From a virus, in the IMG/VR virus record IMGVR_UViG_3300035145_000221, positions 1-34,878 of that record: DNA of 34,878 nucleotides; one strand, given 5' to 3'. Positions 22,185 to 31,100 of the stretch are shown in pieces. The translations under genes were made by a program, and so were the position numbers. The notes under the pieces are model-generated. The model was not told the origin of the DNA and did not search any database. It saw nothing but the letters and a program-made list of their open reading frames with translations. How positions within the stretch are numbered: the first letter of the stretch is position 1; every line of letters starts with the position of its first letter.

Positions 22185-23629
22185 CAGAATGTACCAAAGG
22201 GATTAGTTTCAGTGAAATCTAAAAGATTATCTGCCTCTGCTTCTATTTCCTCATTAGAGAAATAATCATCAGCAAATGGTGCAGTATCGTTGTCAGAATA
22301 TGAGAAGACTTGATATCTAGCAGAAGATGCTGTGCCAGTAATGAATTCACCAGGCAAGAATGCACCAGTATTTATTGATATCTGCAGTTGCCTATTGGCA
22401 AGATCCCACTTCTTGACATAACCTTCCGTACCAGAAATAGATCCAACCACTCTCTCATTACCGAAGTATGTTCCTACTCCAGCATTCAATGGACCAGAGA
22501 TTGTAACTGTCGGAGTACCTTCATATCCAGCACCAGCGTTGAGGATAAGAATGTTTTGGAGTTCGTCCCCATCCAATACTGCTCGTGCAGTTGCCTGAAC
22601 CTGACCCGATTTAGTTCCTACAGTTGCACCAGTTGTGCCAATGCCAACATCAGATGGATGCTGTACGGTAATCGTTGGAGGACTTACATAGTTAAATCCA
22701 GGTTGTGTAATTCTAATAGATGTAATACCACTATTAGTAATGGATGCAGTTGCAGCAGCACCTGCTCCAGGACCACCGAATGTAAATGATGGTGGTTCCG
22801 TATATGCAAAACCAGGGTTACCAATTGCTAAGAAATCTACTGCCTGCAAGTTACCAATAGATGTGGTAAATGCAACCACAGCACCTAGGGCACTTGTAAC
22901 GCCAGCAGGAGACCTTGAGACAGTTACAATAGGTGGAGAGGTATACCCGAAACCATCATCATTGAGGAAGACCTCTTGGAGAGCACCTGTGAGGGCGAAT
23001 CCATCGACAACAGCAGTGGATGTAGATCCAATTCCTGCAACGGTAACTGTCGTGATATAACCTTCTTCTGATAGTCTGTCGTCGATTGCAGGGATATTTG
23101 TATCGATAATCTCGTCCTGAAGGCGGAAGAGTTCGCACTGCAATTCGTAAATATAATTTTTACCCAACTGATAGAATGGGTTCTCAAACTCTACATGCTT
23201 AATCTCAAAAAGTCTTTCACCTAGGGGGAACCAGATAAGATCTCCCTCCTTAGGTCTTGTAGAGAATATAATATCACCATCTTCTGCACCTTGTAAATTT
23301 GTAGAGTTGAAGATAAACGGTGCAATCAGATCTTCATATTTTTCTCTAGAAACTGTAAGTGTCAGCTCATTCTGCAGATTAATGCCAAATTTTGTCATGA
23401 TATCACTGCCCTTGGCATAACCCTCATAATTGTTGAGGTATGCTTCCATGGCAAAGTTATCGTTGAACTTGGAAGACTCAACCTCTCCAAGAACATCATC
23501 TGTAGTAATTAATTTTCTAGGAATATAAACGATCTCTTGCCCAAACATCGAAAGATGTTCGTCGATCAGAGACTGAACTAGTCTCTGCTCATCAGGCGAT
23601 CCGTGAAGAAAGAATGGATTTAAGGGCAT
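22184..23629 (-). CDS. 14: gp14, neck protein with inserted GY-repeat region
   Basis: A 481-residue protein, against 256 in T4. The first 170 residues (FFLHGSPDEQRLVQSLIDEHLSMFGQEIVYIPRK..., GKNYIYELQCELFRLQDEIIDT) are clear gp14, as is the C-terminal part from YVKKWDLANRQLQIS to DFTETNPFGTF. Between about 180 and 400 lie at least four units of a beta-repeat, each with G(F/A)GY or GFNY, then PP, then a (V/F)TV or ITV strand and Gly/Ala-rich loops. The pattern is of the sort seen in large phage structural proteins. gp14 with gp13 seals the filled head and joins the tail. The insert would project from the neck. Confidence 0.93.
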   Translation of the reverse strand: MPLNPFFLHGSPDEQRLVQSLIDEHLSMFGQEIVYIPRKLITTDDVLGEVESSKFNDNFAMEAYLNNYEGYAKGSDIMTKFGINLQNELTLTVSREKYEDLIAPFIFNSTNLQGAEDGDIIFSTRPKEGDLIWFPLGERLFEIKHVEFENPFYQLGKNYIYELQCELFRLQDEIIDTNIPAIDDRLSEEGYITTVTVAGIGSTSTAVVDGFALTGALQEVFLNDDGFGYTSPPIVTVSRSPAGVTSALGAVVAFTTSIGNLQAVDFLAIGNPGFAYTEPPSFTFGGPGAGAAATASITNSGITSIRITQPGFNYVSPPTITVQHPSDVGIGTTGATVGTKSGQVQATARAVLDGDELQNILILNAGAGYEGTPTVTISGPLNAGVGTYFGNERVVGSISGTEGYVKKWDLANRQLQISINTGAFLPGEFITGTASSARYQVFSYSDNDTAPFADDYFSNEEIEAEADNLLDFTETNPFGTF

Positions 23630-25191
23630 TATCCTATCATGTCAAGGGGTGGAATTTCATAAGTAGAGAGCATCTTATCTTCGATCTGCTGCAACTCTTG
23701 CACAGCATCTTCGTAGATTTGTCTGCCATTTAATTCAATACCTCCAGGGAGTTTAACTCCTTGGAACTTGATGAGGTTTTGACCCCACTGCTTCTTAACC
23801 CTAGATGTAAAATATCTCTTAAGGAAAGAATCATTATAAACACCTGCATAGTTAGCAGGATCCATGATTCTGTAACATTCAATAATTACATATGTTCCTG
23901 ATGCTGCGCTGGACCAATCAATGTCTAGGTATAATCTATTGTTTCTTTTGTTATATCTAACCTGCTTTGAGGTTGTGAGAAGAAAATCAATATCCTCAAG
24001 ATATGTTTTAGTCATCGCATAGTTCATTAAACCTTGATATCCAAGATCAAATGCTAAGTCATTCAGGAATAACTGATATTTGATACTGAACATGCCACTG
24101 CTGACATTGCTATTGTCAAATGTATGAACCCTCTCGATACCCAGAACTGAATCTGGTACGGTCAGATAGTTTGTATTCTCTTCAAAACTCTGAACTTCAC
24201 CACCACCAGAACTGGTCAAAGTTCCATCTGTGGGGAATGCAGAAGTTGGTGCAGTGAAATTGCTAGTGTATCTTTCTTTTGCTGTAATTCTTACATCATC
24301 ATAAATTGCATCAGTGGATCTACCATCAAGATACTTTGGTCTGGAGTTCAAATACAAATATCTATCAGTACGATTTGGAATATTATTATCAATAACTTGA
24401 TTAGAAGATGTACTGCTACTTTCAGTTCCGTTTAAGAAGAAGTGAATACTACCATCAGATGCTCTTCTAGTTACTGCGACATGAACCCAATTCTGAATAA
24501 TTTGTCCAGTGGTATAAGACCCTAAACCAGTACCGTATGTAGAACTGTGAAGGGTATTGTCAGTATTATGCCATCTGAAATTAATAGTTCCGCTTTGGTT
24601 ATCTACAAGCAGTCCGAAGATTCCGCTGGCGAAAGAAGCATTGGTCTTTGAAAATAAAGCACCACCACTGGGACTGCTGTCGATATAGATCCAGGTTTCA
24701 AAAGTCCACTCACCAGTAAAGTCATATGCAGCATTATGACCATAATAAAGATTCTGATTAGTAGTAAATCTACCAGCTTTTCCAAACTTTACTGGAGATG
24801 CTACGATGTCTGGAGAACCACCAAGAGTCGGAGTGTTTCCTACAGGAGAGTAATCTGTAAAGTCAGCATCAAAAGTATGTCTGACAATTACATCATCCCA
24901 GTTTGAATCCCCACTAATGGTAACAGTTCCTCCATCGCCTGTACTAGAAGTAGTGATACCAAGAGACTCACCACCACCCCTTGCTCTGCCTCTGCTGATG
25001 TCATTGTCGGTAAGTTTGTACTTTAAAAAAACTCTCTCAACACCGTCAAAGTGTCTTTCGTAGAATAACTGCAGGGAGTCATCCAAAGCATCATCTACTT
25101 GTTCATCGGCGACATTGATCTCCAAGACAGGATACCCAAGTTGCCTGAGGGCATAATCCTTGAGTTCCTGTCTAGTTGTTGGTTTAGCCAT
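23629..25191 (-). CDS. 13: gp13, neck protein carrying a LamG-like lectin insertion
   Basis: A 520-residue protein, against 309 in T4. Residues 1-66 (TTRQELKDYALRQLGYPVLEINVADEQVDDALDDSLQLFYERHFDGV) and about 333-520 (VPDSVLGIERVHTF, FLKRYFTSRVKKQWGQNLIKFQGV, GRQIYEDAVQELQQIEDKM) are the conserved gp13 neck protein. Between them, about 95-320, is a jelly-roll of the LamG/concanavalin type: FTGEWTFETWIYID, FGLLVDN, NWVHVAVTRRASDGSIHFFLNG and DDVRITAKERYTSNFTAP. Removing the insert leaves about 255 residues. The domain resembles the one in the giant protein upstream, including the closing FTAPT motif. It probably binds glycans on the host or decorates the neck. Confidence 0.92.
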   Translation of the reverse strand: MAKPTTRQELKDYALRQLGYPVLEINVADEQVDDALDDSLQLFYERHFDGVERVFLKYKLTDNDISRGRARGGGESLGITTSSTGDGGTVTISGDSNWDDVIVRHTFDADFTDYSPVGNTPTLGGSPDIVASPVKFGKAGRFTTNQNLYYGHNAAYDFTGEWTFETWIYIDSSPSGGALFSKTNASFASGIFGLLVDNQSGTINFRWHNTDNTLHSSTYGTGLGSYTTGQIIQNWVHVAVTRRASDGSIHFFLNGTESSSTSSNQVIDNNIPNRTDRYLYLNSRPKYLDGRSTDAIYDDVRITAKERYTSNFTAPTSAFPTDGTLTSSGGGEVQSFEENTNYLTVPDSVLGIERVHTFDNSNVSSGMFSIKYQLFLNDLAFDLGYQGLMNYAMTKTYLEDIDFLLTTSKQVRYNKRNNRLYLDIDWSSAASGTYVIIECYRIMDPANYAGVYNDSFLKRYFTSRVKKQWGQNLIKFQGVKLPGGIELNGRQIYEDAVQELQQIEDKMLSTYEIPPLDMIG

Positions 25192-28100
25192 CAGAAGAAT
25201 CCTCCATCGATCGAATCAGTCCAGGTTGGAATTCCATTTGCGTTCGTAGTGAGGACATAGTTTGATGTAGTGAGGAATCCTACTGTGCTAGCAGAACTTA
25301 CCAGTCTTCCATCATTCTCAAAGTAACCAACGCCGTTAGGACCACTATATCCGATTCCGTTGATTCCACCCTGATCAGATCTGTAGTACAGACCATCACG
25401 GAAGGTGCCATAACCGATTACGCTCAGATTGTCTTGGACAGTTACCTGACCAGCAGCAGAGTCGAGAACCAGTTCGCCACTAAGAGTATTTATTTTAGTG
25501 TTAGAAGAACCAGCACCAATCGTAATACTGGAGATCGTAGATACACCAGTTACTTTCAGGTTGTTGGTGGTCGTTACACCAGAGATAAACAGGTTGCGAC
25601 CGTTGACCTCATCGTATACAACATCGCCGATGATGTTCAGGTTACCAGCGATATAAACATCGCTCTCGAAAGTGGAGATTCCAACGAAGGTCGAAAGACC
25701 AGTTACCTTCAGGTTAGTGTTGGTGGTGTTGGTAGTAAATCCAGTTTCGATTCTGGCAGTTGTGATTGCGAAGTCAGTAGCAAGACCAGCGGTGATCTTG
25801 GCATCTTGAATGTCAGCATCGACAACATCTAAGCGATTAGCGGTTACTACACCAGCGGTTGCAACAATAGAAGAACCAATGCTGATCTGACCCTTATAGA
25901 TGCCGTTATCGGAGAAGGTAACGATACCCAACATCTCCGAACCAGCGGCGGTGAGGATCAGTCTTGCGCCGTCGCCATTAGCAAACCGATCACCGTAGAT
26001 TAACTTCAGAGTTTCATTATCTACAGTCATCACATCGCTGGCACCAAGACCAGTCTGGATGCTCAGGAAGTTGCTTCTGACTCTCAGTCTGCTAAAAGTT
26101 GCCTCAGAGTTGAAGTGCTCAATAGTGGTATGACCTCTATTGAAGAACTGCTCGCCATCAGCGTGCTGAATAGTCAGATCATCATCACTACCGATCTTGA
26201 TCAGAACATTGTCTGGGAAGGTCAGCGTGCTGTTGATTCCGATTGGGGAATTGATCGTTGCAGATCCATCTCCAACAACTTGACCAACAGTGAAGTTGGT
26301 AACGAGACCAACTGCTGCTCTCAGAGTGTTGATACCAACGATATGCTCGAATGAAGCAATATCGGTTACTGTCAGACCTGCACCAACGGTGAGGTTAGAC
26401 ATGAATGTAGCAACACCAGTGATCTTGAGATCTTCCAGTAAGGTAGATCCAAGAACATCAACTCTTGCTCTAGGAGCGGCAGTAGCAATACCCAGCAACT
26501 GACCGTTGGTGAGGCGCATACCCTCAACAGCATCAGTGTTGAAGCGGATAGTACCGTCAGAACCAGAGTCATCGAGAGCGATGGAGGTGTCACCCTTCTG
26601 GAAAGCATCCAATTGGATGACCGTAGCAGTCAGGATACCCAGGACATTGACATCACCAGTGATGTTGATATCACCTGCACCAGCGGGGTCGATATTGATA
26701 TCGCCTGTAGTGGACTCAATGTTGTTACCAGCAATTTGGATGTTACCAAATGTGCCGCTAGTAGGTGTGATTGTGCTGGCATCAGTCCCGTCAGTAATCT
26801 GGAGGGAAGACAGTGCCTGCAGACTGGTTACCTGCTGCGAGAATGCAACGGTGCCAGACTCTTGATCAACATAGAATGCATCACCGACTCTAAAGTCGCC
26901 CTTGTGGTCGATGCTGACGAAGGAGACATCACCGTTATTGGTCTCAGTAACCTCATTTGCCTGAATTGCCAGGTTGGGATCGTTGGAGAAATCTCCACCA
27001 GAACCAACATGGTTGAAGTTGAGAGCAAACAGTCTCAGAGTTACGCCATCGCCATCAGCAATGACGCCCTTCTGACCATACTCAACAGCACAACCAACGG
27101 AGCGCATGTCCGCACCGAACTCACTGTAATCAGCAAGGATAACCTTGGTTGCAGTTCCGATACCGCCACCAGATTGAGTGATGCGGATATCCTGGTTACG
27201 GATTACATTATCAGTTGTTGTGCTAATGCCATTTGAACCATTAAAGTTCAGCAGCAATGCAGTATCTTTATCGCCAGTCAGTTCGGCAGTAGGAGCAGTA
27301 AATGCTGCAGTGTACTTAGCAACACCGTATTCAACTCTGAAGTCATCGATCCAACCTGTTACCGAGTTGGATGTGCCATCGAAGTCAGCACCGATGACCA
27401 GACCCTTAGATGCACCGTAGTCAGTTGTATCAGAGGTCTTAATGCCTCTCTGAGTACCGTCAACGAACAGTCTAGTATTTGTACCCTCTCTAGCGAGTGC
27501 ATAGTGCTTCCAGACGCCTGTAGCGATGCCTGCGCCAGAACCAGTGATAGCGGTGGTAGTACCAACGCGCATATCAACTTCACCAGCAGCACGGAAGGCA
27601 AGACTAATACCTTCAGCATCCGTACCATCAGTTCTTAAGTCGAAGAGAGTTGCGCTGCTCAGACCAGTTGTATTTGCGTATGCCCAGAATTCAATCGTGA
27701 AGTCTGTATTGGTGCCGAAACCTAGATCACCGCTAGAAGGAACGCTGATAGAATCATTTGTTCCATCGAGAGCGAGTGACGCGCTACCAAACTTCTTAAC
27801 TGCAGTATCTAACTGAGCGTTGCCATTGAAGGTAACTGCCTTAGCAGATCTCGCGTTGAGAACTTCAAAACCAGTTTGCTTACCAGTTACACCAAGATAT
27901 GTTCCATCATACGATGCAACAACAGCAGTCGCAACACCAGTAGTTCCGTCAGTATCGAAGACGGTAATCGTGTTTCCTACACCAACAGTTGTGATGCCAG
28001 TCAATCTCAGTCTGGTTTCACCAGCAGATGACAGACCAACTGTTCCAGATGTACCTTTGATCGCCTCAGAAGCGAAGTAGGAGAAGCAGTTCAGATACTC

Positions 28101-31100
28101 AATACGAGCACCGTTGGTCATCTCCAGACCTTTACCGCCAGGAACGATGAAGGTACATTCGTTGAATAAGAATCCTGCCTCAAGAGATCCTGATGCTACC
28201 TCAGAACCATCAACAAAGGCACCACCACCAGAGATGTAAGAAGATGGTGGAGAATCTGCAGATCCATATCCATATGGATCGCTAGCAGTAATATTGCTAC
28301 CTTTGTTGAATACTGTTACACGCTGGACATAAGGAGATCTAGATGTGATCGCAATGCCAGGAGCATAACGGAACGCCCAACCTTGGTTACCAGCAGTATC
28401 GAAGTATTGACCAGCAATAGTGACATCTTCAACGACTGATCTGTCGTTCATCAAGAAGCAGTCCTTCTGCCTGGTGGCAGTAGTAGGCATGATCTTGGTG
28501 GCACGGAGACCAGCACCCTTGACTGTCAGACCAGCTGGAACAGTCAGTGGGAAGGTTTCTTCATAAACACCAGCAGCGATGTTCAGAACATCATTAACAC
28601 CGATGTTGGAGATCTGCGACAGAGCGTATGCAATCGTCCTGTAAGGTCTCTCTGGTGTTCTGCCGCGAGAGGCATCACCATCGTCAACACCATTGGTAGA
28701 AACATACCATGTATCAAGTTTGGCATTGATAGTAGCAATACCGATCTGAGCAGGTTCACGCCAAGTGACTGTTCCTGCAGGATCAGTGCTCAGGATATGC
28801 TGAGTGTTCAGACCAACAACACCAGTGGAGTCATACAGCGAGGTGATGAAACCAGAGGTAATAAATGCGGAGGTGGCAATACCGACCTGAGTTACCAGGT
28901 TAGTAATCGCAAAGTCAGTAGCAAGACCAGCAGTGATCTTAGCGTCTTCAATGTCAGCGTTGGTGAAGTCAACATTAACGATTGTGGCAGCAGTACCAAC
29001 GATATCGGTAATGATACCAGCAGTAATCTTGACATCTCTAGCATCCAGGGTCTCAATATCGACCGTGGTGATGGTGGCATAAGTGCCAACCTGAGATGTG
29101 ATAATGCCAGCAGTGATCTTGGCATTAACAATGTCACCTTCAGTGACATCGATGGTTGTAATCGTAGCAGCAGTACCAACAATATCGGTAACCGCAATGC
29201 CAGTAATGTTTACATTGAGAGCATCAAGATTCTCAACATCAATTGTTGTGATTGTGGCATAAGTGCCAACCAGTGATGTTACAACACCAGCGGTGATCTT
29301 TGCGTTAACAATGTCACCTTCTGTAGCATCAATCGTTGTGATAGTTGCTGCAGTACCGACGATATCAGTAATGATACCAGCAGTGATCTTGACATCTCTG
29401 AGATCAGCAGTCTCAGTGTCAAATGTAGTGATCGTAGCGTAGGTGCCAACCAGAGAGGTTACGACACCAGCAGTGATCTTAGCGTTGACGATATCACCTT
29501 CAGTGACATCAATCGTCGTGATGGTAGCAGCAGTACCAACAATGTCGGTAATGATTCCAGCAGTGATCTTGACATCTCTAGCATCGAGAGTCTCAATATC
29601 AACTGTATTGATAGTTGCATAGGTGCCTACCTGACTGGTGATAATACCAGCAGTGATCTTGGCATCCAGGATATCAGCAGCATCGAGGTGTGCGGTGCCA
29701 TCGATGTAGATATCTCTCCACTCACGATCGGTAGTACCGATGTCCAGAGTGTCATCACTGACAGGAGTGAACTTGAGATTAGACTCCCATGCCTCTCTAG
29801 GTTGGTCATATAGGAAGGTCTTGTCAGTCGTACCCTTAACAATGATACCGCCGTTGTCGGCTGTGGCATCAGCGTGGGAACCTGTAGAACTGAAACCAAG
29901 TTCAATGTTCTTATCGGTGATTTGAACAACCGTGCTTTGAACGAAACTCGTGGTTCCATTTACAGTCAGGTCGCCCATGACGGTCATAGCACCACCGACT
30001 CTGACATCATCTTGGAAGTCAGCGTCTTGGAAGGTTACATATGTACCGACAAGTGATGTAACCAGACCAGTGGTAACCTTGACATCAACAGCGTCAAGAT
30101 TATTGATGTCTACCGTAGAAATGGTGGCATATGTGCCAACCATGCTAGTAACAACACCAGCGGTAATCTTGGCAAAGTAACCGTCGAAGTAGTTGGTGTC
30201 TACCGTGTTGATTGTAGCAGCAGTACCAACAATGTCGGTAATAATACCAGCAGTAATCTTGACATCTCTGAGGTCAGCGATCTCAGTATCAAATGTCGTG
30301 ATTGTGGCGTAAGTACCAACATAACTGGTTACGACACCTGCCGTGATCTTCGCATACTCGATGTCTGCATCAGCGAAGTCAGCGTTCGTAATAGTCGCTG
30401 CAGCACCAGTCTGGTATGTAATAATACCAGTATAGATCTTAGCGTTGGTGATAGCAAAATCAGTTGCTAAACCAGCGGTTACCTTAATGTCCTCAACACC
30501 AATATCATTGATGTCAATTTGAGGAATTGTCGCAACACCAGAGACCGTGAGGTCGCCGTTTACAGCGAGAAGAGCATCTGGTGCAGTTGTGCCGATTCCA
30601 ACCCAACCGTCACTGTTACCACTAATCCACTTAGTTCCGCCAGAACCAATGACTAACTGATTATCACCTTCAGTCTTAGCAGCTTCTTGCTGGAAACCAA
30701 TGATGACATTGTTGTCACCAGATGTTGTCTGTCCAGAAGATTGACCAATAGAGATATTGTTGCTACCAGATGCATCAATACCAGAAGATGCACCAATGGC
30801 AATGTTATCGCTGCCCTCTACATTGTAAAGTGTATAAGCACCAATAGCGATGTTATCGCTTTGACTTGTGGAGATACCTGCTCCCCACAGTGCCTGTTGA
30901 CCAATGGCAATATTTCTTTCGTGATCTTCTCTACCAGTGGTAGTGAGAATACCTGCCTTAACTACAATGAAACCAAACGAACCAGTAAGACCCAGAGTAG
31001 GATCGTTGGAGACATAGATGGCATCATGCTTTGCAGTCAGAAGACCTACATTGTCAGTACCTTTTACAGTGAACTGAGTTCCTTGCAGTTTCTGTAAGAA

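Noticed and set aside
28890-30480. CRISPR-like or satellite array
   Set aside because: The 90-bp repeats are in frame, diverged at third positions and code for a regular protein shaft; there are no unique spacers between short identical repeats.
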